Of a DNA stretch of 64,000 nucleotides, positions 1 through 10,522 are shown piece by piece (the stretch's first letter is position 1; the number at the start of each line of letters is the position of its first letter). The position numbers and the translations under genes are program-made. Source of the stretch: Moniliophthora roreri (lineage: Eukaryota > Basidiomycota > Agaricomycetes > Agaricales > Marasmiaceae); NCBI GenBank assembly GCA_001466705.2, contig LATX02000035.1, forward strand, positions 806,001 through 870,000, written 5' to 3'. The notes beneath the pieces were generated by a model. It made no database searches and was not told where the DNA came from. It saw nothing but the letters and a program-made list of their open reading frames with translations.

Positions 1-478
1 GTATAGCGGCGCGACGTAGTAACTACAATGAAGAAGAAAGGGAGTTCGGATGCGGGAAATTAGGAACGCTCGGAGGGAATGCGAAGAAATACTGTTCTGC
101 TCAGAAACAGTTGAACGGGAAAATTTGAGAACGAAATCAACCAAATTTCAGGAGACTTGTTGAATCTTTTGGAAGTGAGGGTACGAGAGGATGCACCCCG
201 CAATGCATACTTCATGCCAAATATATATCTCGGCAACAGCCGACAGCAGACAAAAGCATGCATTCATTACGCTGTGGTTTAGCCAATAAAAAGTAGTAGA
301 AACCAAAACTATAGATTACTTTGAACAAAGGATTGTCTGAAGATATCAACAAAAAGGAAAAATAGAAAAATAAAAAAATAAAAAAAAAACACAAAGATGA
401 GAAATGACAATAAAAATGTAGAACAGGAACAACTGCCGATATCATCATCCGACATGGTCCATGCGCGAGGCGACAAAA
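1..478. other. Intergenic, no gene seen
   Basis: No frame here reads as a convincing protein on either strand. It is the 3' flank of the minus-strand zinc-module gene that ends at 479. An A-rich stretch lies at about 355-400. Any gene to the left of the window is not visible. Confidence 0.5.
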
Positions 479-2476
479 TCAACTAATGCTCTCTTTGAAT
501 CCGCGTATGAACGACTTGATTGGCATGAGGAACCACCCCATAACTGAAGGCGCTTCCTTCTCCGTCGGGACGTATGTTTCCGCCCGGGGCCGATTTGCTG
601 GAGGTGCGTCATCGTCTTCTGGCTCTAGATCGGTCTCGTCTAGACGACGTTTTGTACCTTTCTTCTGTAGAGTTCCTTCGCCCGCTTCAGGAGATACAAC
701 GGTCGAGGATGATTCGACTGAAGGAGGCGGCCTTGCTTGTGGGGGAAAGTGTATAGTGTTGGAGCTGGATGATGCCAAGTCTTCCGAAGGACTTTTAATT
801 GGAGTCTGCGCAGAAGACTTCTGCTGGGGTAGCCTACATTGCTGGTCAGCAAGGATTAATGAACTGCAAAGGTCATACACGTACTCAGGACATTCAGCCT
901 TATGGTTTTCCCAACAGGTCAAAGTATAATCCGCTTCACCCTCCAGAATAATCGAATTGCGACAGGTGGCACACTCGACATGACGTGGACCAAACGTCTT
1001 GGCTCGAGGATCGTTCACTATACGCAGTTTTCTCTCGGCCGTCGCGACTTTGCTGCTTGGTCTGGAGGTATGTTAGTGTAAGTTTCGGTTTTGAGATCTT
1101 GAGTAATATACTCACAGTGCCCCACTGCATCTTTGCTGGTGAGCCTCCCAGTTACCCAATACATATTTAGAGTTTTTCTGGGCAATGCGTATCCATTTCT
1201 TGCATCGTTTGCAAAGAACTTGGTCAGGCTCCACAGCTAGTGCGCGAGTATCGGCCTCCAATAGGGCTTTCCTCTCTGCCTCTGTCCTGGTAGACCGAGA
1301 TGAGACCGAAGGGGCTCCTGCCTCCGATTGTTGATCCTTCTCTTTCTGAGCGGGTTGAGCAGCACTATCGTCGCTAGAATTGGCTGTCAGTCTAGGCAAA
1401 ATGCTAGGGGATACACACAACGCACAACATGTCGGGGGGCACTTTCGCATCGCAGCGAACTCTGTGCAATTCCCAAGGCTTGACAGCGTATGTCTGACGT
1501 TTTCCCAATCCGACTTTCTTTTTGCAACGAAGGCAAGTGACTGAGTGGGGTTCAACATCGCTCGCTTCTGGTTGATTATTGAAATATTCGATACGCTCTG
1601 CTTCCGTTCGACGGACTCTGGTTGTGCTGAGAATCGAGTCAGCGACGGAGGCACCATCATCCAATTCGGACTCTGATGGTGCAGGATTCCTATGGGGTGT
1701 GTGTAATTAATGTCTGATGAACAAAGACTCGGCAAGTCTACTGACTTCATCGATATCGAGGAGTTGGGCTTGTGGCCCCTGATTGAAACGGGTTTCTGGC
1801 TGACTGGGGAGGCGGAGGAGGATTGTTGGAGTTGCTTCAGGGAAGTGATGGAAGATGAAGAGCGAATATGGGTCTTCTTGACAGATGTACTAGCGTCGTC
1901 AGGTACTTCAGACTCACGACGAGCACGCTTGTAATTTGCCTCCGGAACTCTGATCGGATGAAAAGGTAGTCGTAACATTGAGTACCGCAGTGTTTTCGTT
2001 ATTGAGAAGTCTGTCTCACTTGAACTCTGGTTTCTTCGACCCAGTACTATCAGGGGGCTGGATTTGCAATTGAGCACGATATACACCCCATGACGAGTCA
2101 GTACGCACCCTCATGTCAGATAGCTTCTTCATCTTTGGTGACCTCCTTGGGCTAGACGTAGTTCCTTCTGCTTGGCTAGCATCAGAAGCGGCGACCGACT
2201 GGGCACTGTGGTTCTGAATGAGCACAGAGAGAGGGGGGCTACGAGATGCGTCGAACGTACTCTGCATCATCTTCTGTATCTCTTTTCCGCTGAAAGGGGA
2301 GATTGTCAAGATCATTTCGCTAGTGATGGAAAATGAAAGGGAATCAAAGGACCTTTGGGCGGCTCTTATAGGTTATCTTGACTAGCCTGAAATGCCGAAA
2401 AGTCAGTCGATCGGAACCTTTTCAACGAGAATACGAGAATTATAAACCTTTCTGGGCTTGCAGAAGGTGAGTCCAT
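479..2476 (-). CDS. Protein with three tandem C2HC-like zinc modules, function unknown
   Basis: A multi-exon minus-strand gene. It probably starts at MDSPSASPER (2476) and stops at 479-481. Three copies of one module are spread over separate exons: about 1494-1620 (VTCLRCKK, then W-E-L-H and C), about 1115-1280 (VLCKRCKKWI, then W-E-A-H and C) and about 880-1060 (VECATCRNSI, then W-E-N-H and C). Each follows the plan TxAER, acidic linker, P-x-x-V-x-C-x2-C, I/V-x-L, Y, W-x2-H-x3-C, so each could bind one zinc ion through Cys, Cys, His and Cys. The regions before and after are Ser/Pro-rich and look disordered. An intron at about 1673-1729 joins a Ser-rich exon to the first module. Exon boundaries near the N-terminus (2050-2476) are not settled. 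I do not recognise the family; nucleic-acid or protein binding is a guess. The gene is divergent from the ZZ-finger gene, with 165 bp between start codons. Confidence 0.6.
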
Positions 2477-2641
2477 AGTGGAAATACAAGTATGAATGAA
2501 AGGAATGTGGTGAGGGTAAGAAAATAATAAGAAACAGGTGGTGGGCGCAGTAAGAAAAGGCCCTTGACTGCCATCAGTGTTTGTCCAACTGAGAGTCTGT
2601 TTGCGCACCAAGGTCCTGATTAGCGCCCATACGGGTTGCCA
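2477..2641. promoter_or_regulatory. Short shared promoter between divergent genes
   Basis: Only 165 bp separate the two inferred start codons (2476 minus, 2642 plus). Both genes must therefore be driven from this stretch or from inside one another. No specific element is recognised. Confidence 0.4.
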
Positions 2642-3437
2642 ATGGAACCGCAACCACCACCTTATTCTCCTGCACCTTCCAACATCCCAGGATCTCCCAC
2701 AGTACATCATGGGATACAATGTGATAGCTGCCTCATTCAGCCCATAGTTGGTGTGCGGTACAAATGTCGAGAGTGAGGCTTCGGCGTGATCTGTACCGAG
2801 CTCACCTCTCTAACCGTGACCGCCTAAAGATGCCTGGATTTCGACCTTTGTGCAAATTGCTGTGACCTTCCACCGCCTGCTTTTCAGCATCCAAGAACCC
2901 ATTCCTTCATACGCCTTGAAGCGACGCCTTCTGATGTTGTACACCAAGGGATTACTTGCGATGGATGTGCACAATCCCCACTTCGAGGAAACCGGTATCA
3001 CTGCAAGTCGTACGTGTCATTTTGCTCCTCCCTGCCTTCTGTTGGCTTTCAACATTGTTCAAGGTGCGAAGATTTCGATCTTTGCCAGTATTGCCTCTCA
3101 CACCCGCCGTCGAGTCATCCATCTTTCCATCGATACATTTGTCTGGCTTCTCCGGCAATGGCGGCGCGTCACCCCAGTGAGTTAATGCATTGGAAGGACT
3201 CTAATTCTGCTCACTGCTACAGATCACGGATGCGATGGTTGTGGTTTGAAACCAATCATTGGGCCTAGGTATCACTGCGTGAAGTAAGTTTTCCACGTCT
3301 TTACTGTATGCTAAGCGTGATTCTGACCGTAGTCTGGAAGCGGAACATGCGCCGATTTCGATCTGTGTAGCGATTGCATGGACTTGGGAGCCAAGCACCC
3401 ACCTACGCATATTATGGTTCGAATCCAGCACTCGTAG
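2642..3437 (+). CDS. Protein with three ZZ-type zinc fingers
   Basis: The start MEPQPPPYSPAP at 2642 leads directly into the first finger, and the stop is TAG at 3435-3437. Three ZZ fingers follow in tandem. The first has CDSC, YKCREC, DLCANCC. The second has CDGC, YHCKSC, DLCQYC. The third has CDGC, YHCVNGTC, DLCSDC. Each ends in a P/H-rich tail with the usual His ligands. The frame is continuous once four short introns (about 45-60 nt, GTGAGG, GTACGT, GTGAGT and GTAAGT donors) are removed. The predicted protein is about 190 residues and is almost nothing but ZZ fingers. ZZ domains in p62, CBP and HERC2 bind N-terminal residues or histone tails, so a small adaptor role is plausible but inferred. 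No catalytic domain is seen. Confidence 0.75.
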
Positions 3438-3978
3438 GAACGAAATGTGGATCACAATTTCAACTTCCGGGTTATGTTGCACATCTGTATTTCGTCTTTT
3501 GTCGCATATGTATGGGTGATATGGTATTAGTGTTTCCGCGGTCTCATCTCTAGTGGTCATTCTTCGACAACATTCCTAATACGCGTTGCACAGGTGCGTA
3601 TCCATCCCAGCTAGCTATGATGTTGGATTCCGCTGAGTTCGAATACATGGCAATGCTTCAGCACTTGAGGATATGGCGTCTGCCTGTCAACTATAGACTC
3701 CAACACTAACACCACATCGCGCCGTCCTCTGTGTATACGTAACGTTAGAAAGGGCGCCCTACAGAGGCTCCCCCGGTATCCTCCGCGTCGCGTGCTCTAC
3801 TAGATGTCTGTTCCCCAATTCCATGCAGTCACCACAAGTCAAAGTATAGATCTACAGTATCTGGCAGTCAACGCTACGAGAATTAGATCAGAGGTATGGA
3901 TTTGACTTTGCATCGATATCTAGGCCCGCGTATCGGATCGAGGCCAATAGTGTAATTTTCAAAAAACAATGAAACGGA
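3438..3978. other. Intergenic, no gene seen
   Basis: No frame on either strand gives a credible exon chain. This is the shared 3' flank of the ZZ-finger gene and the possible small minus-strand gene. Confidence 0.5.
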
Positions 3979-4324
3979 TTACATCGGCAACCTCACGGTC
4001 CAGTCGCGTATGTTTCGAACATCCAAGCATTGCCTACAAAATTCCGGCTGACTGCTCATCAGTTCTTGCAGAGCATCAAGGTACTGCGTTATATCCTTGA
4101 GTCTGGGTTGCGATGATCCATACCGCTCTAAGTACTTTCCGTGTCTTGGTGGTTGAGTCGCCAGGACGATTCCATCTCCTCTGCTTTGGACTTTTCAACC
4201 TTGACGGATGAGCTGCTGGCTTCTTCTGAAACAGATAACCTTCCCTTTTCAGTCTTGGACGCGCTTCAGAAAAATTGGGGGTCATATTCATTTTTGACGG
4301 CCACTTTTCTGCACCTTTGGACAT
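3979..4324 (-). CDS. Possible small spliced gene, unknown function
   Basis: The last 51 codons (4134 down to 3979) read as a natural amphipathic protein ending in a clean stop: an opening YLERYGSSQPRL, then a helical stretch around ITQYLDALQELMSS, then RDWTVRLPM. A short Ser-rich start exon (MSK at 4324) and a second exon (EEASSSS from 4225) join it in frame with introns that obey GT/AG, giving about 65 residues. The second intron donor is weak and could lie a few codons on. I do not recognise the protein. The overlapping plus-strand frame also reads open, so orientation rests on the quality of the C-terminal exon only. Confidence 0.35.
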
Positions 4325-4997
4325 CGATAGCTCCTTTTTCGTAGGTAGAGTAAGATTGGCTAGAGGAGAGGGAGCTCGAGGAATGCGTATATGGGTGCCT
4401 TCAAGTTGTGAACGCGTCGCGTCGCAATTCCAGCCACGTGGGAAATACTAGCACTCAGAAAAAGTAGAGGACTTTTTTGACCGAACCACCCAAAACGCGA
4501 CATAGAATAATTGCACTCCAAATGCTCGCAATTACATACGACTTTTCCCAGCATTTCCAGTATCTTACTGGTCAGAAAGTCCGGCCTCCGGCCAGCACCG
4601 GTAAATTACCTCGGAGGGACCTCGCGAGTCCTTATATAATTACCGTCTTTTCAAATTACTCCTTCGAGGAGCTCGAGATTCCTCAATCGATTCACCAGCG
4701 CGTTTGCAGAGGGCCAGTGAGAAGCCCCAGCAACTTGAATCTTGCCACCGTCTCTAACAAAAGCCTAAGAATTGCCAATATCGAACCCCAATTCTTGCAC
4801 CTAGAGCTGGTCACGGTCGACATCAATCCTCTTGGAACCAGCTCAACGCCGCCTCTGCAAACTGCAAGGCACTCTCAGTGTCCACCCGGATCAATATTCT
4901 TGATGATTGTCGGCATGGCAGTCGTGGCAAATAGACTGAAGAGAATCTGACAATGTACCTTGCCTTTCTTGGCCTCGCGCGGACATCGCTCCTTCAC
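4325..4997. other. Upstream region of the EFM7-like gene
   Basis: A 157-codon open frame lies on the plus strand at 4477-4950, but its composition is not protein-like and it has no recognisable motif. I read this stretch as promoter and 5' untranslated region of the gene starting at 4998. Confidence 0.4.
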
Positions 4998-5846
4998 ATG
5001 AACCTGGCCCAAGAGTTTGACTCTGACCACGAATCCGACCCTGAGGAAATCCTGAACAGTTCACTACAAACTCTCTATGACTATCAACCCATAACACTCT
5101 CTTCCTCTGGTTCTCTTTTCACGTATACCTCTCATTCGACCAAAGACCGCCATGAGCCTATCACCATTTCCGTTCAAACACCCGACACTCTCCCGTCAAA
5201 TTGGTCTCTCTACGCATCGTCAATCTGGAAATCATCCCAGTACATGGCAGATCACCTTGATGACCTGGATCTTCGAGATCGGTCCGTTCGCCTACTGGAA
5301 TTGGGAGCAGGCGCAGGTCTTCCTGGGATCTTCATCGCGAAGACACATCCACAGATCTCTGTAACGATCAGCGATTACCCGGATGAAAAGCTCATTCAGA
5401 CGTTATCCGGGAATATTAATAGGAACAAAGTCGAGGAAAACTGTTGTCTGAGAGCGTACGCCTGGGGATCAGACATCAACGCTCTCCTTCAAGGCGGCGA
5501 CGACCCCCTATTCGATGTGATAATCGCAGCCGATACGCTGTGGAACCCAGACTTCCACGCTCCCCTCGTCGAGTCGCTTAAAATGCTCTTGAAGAGGTCG
5601 GATGAAGCTCGAGTTCATTTGGTCGCGGGACTGCATACAGGAAGATATACGCTATATTCCTTCCTTCAGGCAATTCAGAGGGCAGGTTTTGTCATAGATT
5701 CTGCGGAGGAGAGAGAAGTGAAAGGTAGTGCAAGACGAACGTGGGATATATCGAGGGCTGAGGACGAAGATGAGAAGGACAGGAGACGTTGGGTACTTTG
5801 GGTAAAACTCAGGTGGCCCAAGGCGGGGGAAACAGAGTTGGTGTAA
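4998..5846 (+). CDS. EFM7: EFM7/NNT1-type protein lysine N-methyltransferase
   Basis: A single-exon gene of 282 residues that starts at MNLAQEFDSD. An upstream in-frame ATG at 4953 would add 15 residues not typical of the family. It is a class I (seven-beta-strand) SAM-dependent methyltransferase. Visible features in order: a substrate-side segment with WSLYASSIWKSS, the SAM-binding loop LELGAGAGLPGI, the acidic end of strand beta-2 in ISDYPDE, and the post-II motif FDVIIAADTLWN. The DYPD motif and overall length match the family of yeast Efm7 (formerly Nnt1), which methylates the N-terminus and adjacent lysine of elongation factor eEF1A. That substrate is inferred from family membership. A related FAM86/METTL21-type enzyme is the main alternative. 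Confidence 0.8.
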   Translation: MNLAQEFDSDHESDPEEILNSSLQTLYDYQPITLSSSGSLFTYTSHSTKDRHEPITISVQTPDTLPSNWSLYASSIWKSSQYMADHLDDLDLRDRSVRLLELGAGAGLPGIFIAKTHPQISVTISDYPDEKLIQTLSGNINRNKVEENCCLRAYAWGSDINALLQGGDDPLFDVIIAADTLWNPDFHAPLVESLKMLLKRSDEARVHLVAGLHTGRYTLYSFLQAIQRAGFVIDSAEEREVKGSARRTWDISRAEDEDEKDRRRWVLWVKLRWPKAGETELV

Positions 5847-5985
5847 CAAATACGGGAGTTACGAACCCAAGGCTATATATACACTTTATCTGTATCAACA
5901 AATATTAGTCCATACCTTTGTGGTCCATAGAAATACATGGGTATCCTTTGTATGTATGTAAAGCTCGACTACAAAGTGTTCACTT

Positions 5986-7712
5986 TTAATATCGTACGCT
6001 GACGGGAGGAGCACCGAATGTCAAGATAGAGGCAAGACGGTAGCCGTGTCGTGGTTCCTGTTAACAATCAGCCTACGACCCCGAACAACGCAAAGTGCTG
6101 TCAAACGTACCGTGATAAGAACGATATTATCCTCAGTAACGCACATATCTTCCACAGCTAGCCCGTCAACTGTCGCGGGCGGAATGGTTTTCGCATACTC
6201 GCTAGGGACCAGCCCAGCTTTCAGCCCAATGATAGCCCAGTTTGTCGATGCATCACTTCTATCAGCAAACGGGGAAAAGTCGATGACATGCAGGCGGGAT
6301 CCTGTCCCATGCGAACTCCTATGTGCCCTAGGTTGCATGTTTTCTACAAAGAACGCCTTGGTACCCATAACGTAAGGACCGCGGATGCAGGGCGGGTAGT
6401 TGACCATCTCCTTGACGAGACAATACTGACTCCATTGTTTCCAGGAGATTCTGAAGGGGTCCCTGCGCGATGGGTGACGGAAGTACGATTCCTTGATAAA
6501 CAGCCAATTCCTTGGGGTATAATCTGGACGCGCGTCACTGGAAGGATTCCTTGCTTTGATGGCTAGGATTCGGGTCTCTGGCGCGGGGTAAAATAAAGCG
6601 TTTGGAGAAAGAGAGTAATCAGACTTGGGGGAGTTGTTGGGAGAGAATTCGATAATAGAGCGATCCCAGGTCTGAGGGAGTTCAAATTCCCTAAGGATAG
6701 CGATTGTAGACGCCTTGGAAATGTTGTAGAGACACAGAACAGGAATCCCGGTCTTTCTATTGATGCCCAAAAGATAGGTCTCGTCGAGGAATTGGATGTC
6801 CTCATCATCTAACCACTGTAGGATGAGCGATAAGCATCTGCAGAAAAAAACAAGAGTAGAAGCCTACCCTGGCGTCCAAGGTATACCAGTTGATGATGAG
6901 ATGCTTCATTCTTCCTCCCGAAAACTCATGTGTCACAGCGACCTTGGAACCACAAATTGTGATGTCAACACGATGCAGTCGCGAAGACACCTGTGTCGAG
7001 AACTCATAGGACAGTGCACGAGCGTGAGGATGTTTATTGAAACTCCATAAGTCGCGAAAATGGAGCTGAATGCCGACTTGACCTTGATGACTACTCACAC
7101 TACGTTAGGTGAGGGTGTAGACGGTGGAGCACGACCTACCTGAAAGCATGACTGGTGACGACCAATGCTTGTACTTGATCCACGGCAATGCTTTCGATGG
7201 CTGAGGTGATATACCTTAGATGACGTGTGGCGGCAGGAGGCCGACTTGTGCGACCCGATGGTAGCTCCATGAGATCTAGAGTGGCGCTTCCGCCGTGGTC
7301 GCGGATTTGTTGCAGGAAGCCTCCAGAGGCTCCGGCTCGGGCACCATGGGGAATTTGTGCTCGGGTTTCGTGGGCCCAGACGAGTCTACTCCAGTCCTTC
7401 CTGTAGGCCGTGAGGAACTGAAGTCTCGAAAGGGGTGGTACGCGTGCATGTGTAACTGGGCCATCCTTCATGCCAAGAGTGGCCAGTTCGTACTTGTAGC
7501 GGAAGCTTTGATAGCTCATGGTGAGTTGGTATATTCTTTTAAAAGCCTGACAGAAAGTGGTCAACGCCTCGAACCAATGGCATTTATGCAGCATGGACGC
7601 GTACTTTGCAAGCCCGCCATAGGGACGGTGGATCCAGATACTCGAGGATCGAGATGAGGACATCGTCCGAGATCTTAAAGCGGCGCACGTAAGTTAGACG
7701 ACGAGGAGACAT
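5986..7712 (-). CDS. F-box protein, agaricomycete type
   Basis: The F-box sits at the N-terminus. MSPRRLTYV at 7712 is followed within ten residues by ISDDVLISILEYLDPPSLWR, the usual F-box core that binds Skp1 in an SCF ubiquitin ligase. Downstream exons carry the LAxLGMxDG and KDWSRLVWAHE segments typical of mushroom F-box proteins, then a long region likely to form a beta-propeller-like substrate domain. The last intron has a GTACGT donor right after VLIT at about 6112. The final exon then reads TEPRHGYRLASILTFG and ends at 5986-5988. An ATG at 7850 in the same frame would add 46 low-complexity residues, and I prefer 7712. The substrate is unknown. Confidence 0.7.
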
Positions 7713-8438
7713 TGAAGAACTGGATTGGACTGACAATTCGGGGTGACCTGAGGGGGATTTTATACCTGAAGCTATGGCCAGCGGTGTCGAAGGCAAAGAG
7801 AAAAAGAAATAAAAACGGTTGCCGTCCTGCGTCGAATGGGTCATAGCCATATAATCAAATCTGTAGTAGGATAAGCTTGAAGTTGTTGTTTTGCGGCGCC
7901 AACGAGTGGAACATGGTCGAAAATTTTATCGAGTTGATAGGCGCGTATGATCCGCGCAAATGAATCTTTTTGTGAGGAGCGTCGTCGGGCAAAGTCAAGA
8001 TGGTGCTTTCAACGCTGTCATGTCAACCGTATGTGTTTCAATCTTTGGAAAAAGCAAGGTTCGATGTGCGGCGTGAGTGGCGGAAGAGGATCGGGAAGAT
8101 AAGCGCCAGCATAACAATAAGAGCCCTGCGTCGGGGAAGCACCTGCCAGTCTTGATGATGTCGAGGATGGAAATTCCGCCCCAGAAGTGAGGAAAGTTCA
8201 TGGAACCGGTTTAGGGTCTGAATGATAATAAAAAAAAGTCGAAGTAATTGTCTTTACTGTAGTGGTTGAGAAGAAAATTTGATTGAGACCGTGGTTGGAC
8301 CAAGGTGCAATGTGGGAGAGTTGATGTGGGCAAACTTTCCTCTTCTGGACTACTACATAGCCTTTGTCAGCGCTGTGCGCAAGTCAGTCACTTCCTTCGA
8401 GCCTCAAGCTTCACCTTCCACTTGATTCCATAGACGAT
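7713..8438. other. Divergent promoter region
   Basis: About 725 bp between the F-box gene (minus) and the CRIPT gene (plus). No exon-like frame is seen. It should hold both promoters, and no specific element is recognised. Confidence 0.45.
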
Positions 8439-8853
8439 ATGGTTTGCAAGAAATGTGAAAAGGTACTCGTTAGTTTTTATTTATCTGGGAGGACTTTGCG
8501 ACTCAATGAATTCTACATATTGCTAGAAACTATCCAAGGTCGCTGCGCCAGATCCTTTCACTTCCAGCTCAGCTGCGATTAAGGATGGCTCTCGTAAAGT
8601 AGGAGAGAACAAGCTTTTGGGCCGGCCTGGAAGCTCGAAGAACCGGTTCCAGGTGAGCGTCGACGCTAGTGATTAAACGAATGGTGTCTAAAGTCCGCTT
8701 CAGCCGTATCAAGGGAAGTGCAAAGATTGTAAACAGCCAACGACGCAGAATAAAGCCAAGTACTGTCATGGTTGTGCTTATAAGAAGGGTCTGTGCTCGA
8801 TATGCGGCAAGCAGATATTGGATACAAGCGGATATGTGATGTCCAGCAAATAG
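8439..8853 (+). CDS. CRIPT: CRIPT homologue (cysteine-rich PDZ-binding protein family)
   Basis: Three exons (8439-8462, 8527-8652, 8704-8853) give 99 residues, matching the roughly 100-residue family. The first exon encodes MVCKKCEK, the hallmark N-terminus. The C-terminal half has four CxxC pairs: CKDC, CHGC, a Cys before AYKKG, and CSIC followed by GKQILDT. This zinc-ribbon-like pattern is diagnostic. In animals CRIPT was named for binding PSD-95. Fungal and plant members are conserved despite lacking that partner, and the protein is now linked to the minor (U12-type) or general spliceosome. That role is family knowledge, not visible here. Introns are 64 and 51 nt with clean GT/AG ends. Confidence 0.93.
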
Positions 8854-9243
8854 ACGACAAACTCTTTCATCCCATCTCATGTGTGTAATACTATTCCTGT
8901 TGTAATCATAATCTCCAATGATATCCCTCTTAGCTTGTCTTCAAATGCCGATATCGTTGCAATAGGACGTATTTGCAGAGGCGGAATGGGTAGGGTCAGC
9001 TCGTATGGATGTGCGTGGTATTCGCTCTTTAGTACAAATACAGCAAACTTACATCACTTCTGATACCGTCAGGGTGCGAGGTTCACTGGATTTTCTCTCG
9101 TCTATCTCCTCATGAAAGATACTGGCATATTGCAACCGGTGTTCTCGAGTAACATTGATGATGAGGTCTCAGTCATGTCACGCCATAGGAGATTAGTACC
9201 AATTGCAATCATATTTTTCGACTCCACTGGGGATATACAACTA
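8854..9243. other. 3' flank of CRIPT, edge of repeat region
   Basis: No credible exon is seen. The sequence loses coding character and leads into the repeated block at 9244. Confidence 0.4.
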
Positions 9244-9336
9244 GGATATCACACAGGGTCCGACAACTTGCAGTACACGCAGCACATTCAGACAACCCCC
9301 AGCACATATACCGAGATACAACATCCCAGATTTCCG
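9244..9336 (+). repeat. Diverged inverted repeat, copy A
   Basis: A block starting GGATATCACACAGGGT and ending CCCAGATTTCC recurs in inverted orientation at 10431-10522. The copies differ mostly by C/T and G/A transitions. A further shared patch (CGGTTTGTCCGATGC) lies just beyond, at about 9414 here and 10383 there. It is probably the decayed ends of a mobile element, with no coding sequence recognised. Confidence 0.55.
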
Positions 9337-10430
9337 CGATGTGCTGCAGATGTACTTGAGCGGATCCGAGCGAAAATCAAGGGAGGCCGGGAAGCCGATT
9401 TTACTCCCGGCGGTTTGTCCGATGCATTCTGCGCGGCGTTCTGAATCTCGGACGAATAATATCGTTGAGTTGGAATATTTTTCGATAATATCCAATGATA
9501 TTCAACACTGTCCTATGCTATTCAATGTACTTATCCTGTACGGGTGTTCGTAGGCATCATTTTCCATTGGGTTTCATTGGATTGCATTAGGAAAGGCTAT
9601 ATTTCATCAAGTACTACTTACTACACATTGTACCTGATGGGATACCATACTAACTGGCAAGTCTGAGGGGAAGTTCTAATGCCCTACACCTCCAAAGCCT
9701 TTTTCCCGATGTCTTACGCAACCCTTCTGCTCAATACCCCACTTGTTTGTCATTCCGTGAGTCTTGAACTGTACAGATGATCAGTAATGTGGCACAAGCC
9801 AATAGCAAGGGTCTAAAATTCACCAGTTATGAGGCTTTTGAGATTGTAGTGTTCTGTGGTACCTTTCAGTGTGGTATAATAAGGGAATAAAGGAGAAGTG
9901 TACTTGATATCTGCGTATCTTCTTGTCAATCTTGATGGAAAGGCCATCCTCTTGGGTTTCTACAAGATCTTACATATATCTTTAGTACATTTGATTGCAT
10001 GAAAGCCATCGTAAATGCACCAAAGTAAAACCTACTAGTGAAAACCCAGACTAATCTGCTCTCAAGCCAAATTGATGTGTGATGTGTAGGTCAAATGTCT
10101 TTGAGTTTTGGGGGTCAGAAAGGCAGTGACATGGCAGGGAGAAGAAGAAATGGTGGTTGGGAAGAAAGGAGAGATGGTGGTGGTATTTGAGAAGAAAGAG
10201 AGCACAGAGATGTTCAGGGTAGACCCAAGAAACCATGTAGTGCACAGACTGTGGAATGGGCTGGTTGAAACTTTTCTCATTAAGTAACCACCAAGTTGAG
10301 CAACAGGAATTTGGACTGTGGACCAAAGAAAGTAGAAGGATGGCCATGAAGTGGAGGTGAAGATTGGAAGAAACCATGTGCGCATCGGACAAACCACTGG
10401 GAAAAGATTGGCTACCCTTAATTTTCAGTG
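9337..10430. other. Interior between inverted repeat copies
   Basis: About 1.1 kb with no recognisable protein domain on either strand. The longer open frames are low-complexity and unlike any family I know. It may be the interior of a non-autonomous element or an unrelated spacer. Confidence 0.35.
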
Positions 10431-10522
10431 GAAATCTGGGATGTTGTATCTTGGTAAATGTGCTGAGAGTTGTCTGGATATGCTGCGTGTGCTGCAAGTT
10501 GTCAGACCCTGTGTGATATCTA
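10431..10522 (-). repeat. Diverged inverted repeat, copy B
   Basis: Reverse-complement partner of 9244-9336, about 1.1 kb away. It is discussed with copy A. Confidence 0.55.

Noticed and set aside
3417..3427. GGTTCGAATCC, a perfect match to the tRNA B box
   Set aside because: The flanking bases do not form a T-arm stem and no acceptor stem or A box fits. The stretch is coding sequence at the end of the ZZ-finger gene.
4477..4950. 157-codon plus-strand open frame before the methyltransferase
   Set aside because: No motif, poor protein-like composition and no splice partner. More likely promoter and 5' untranslated region.
10051..10497. 148-codon minus-strand frame
   Set aside because: It runs through the inverted repeat block and is otherwise low-complexity Ser/His/Leu sequence. 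No homology pattern recognised.
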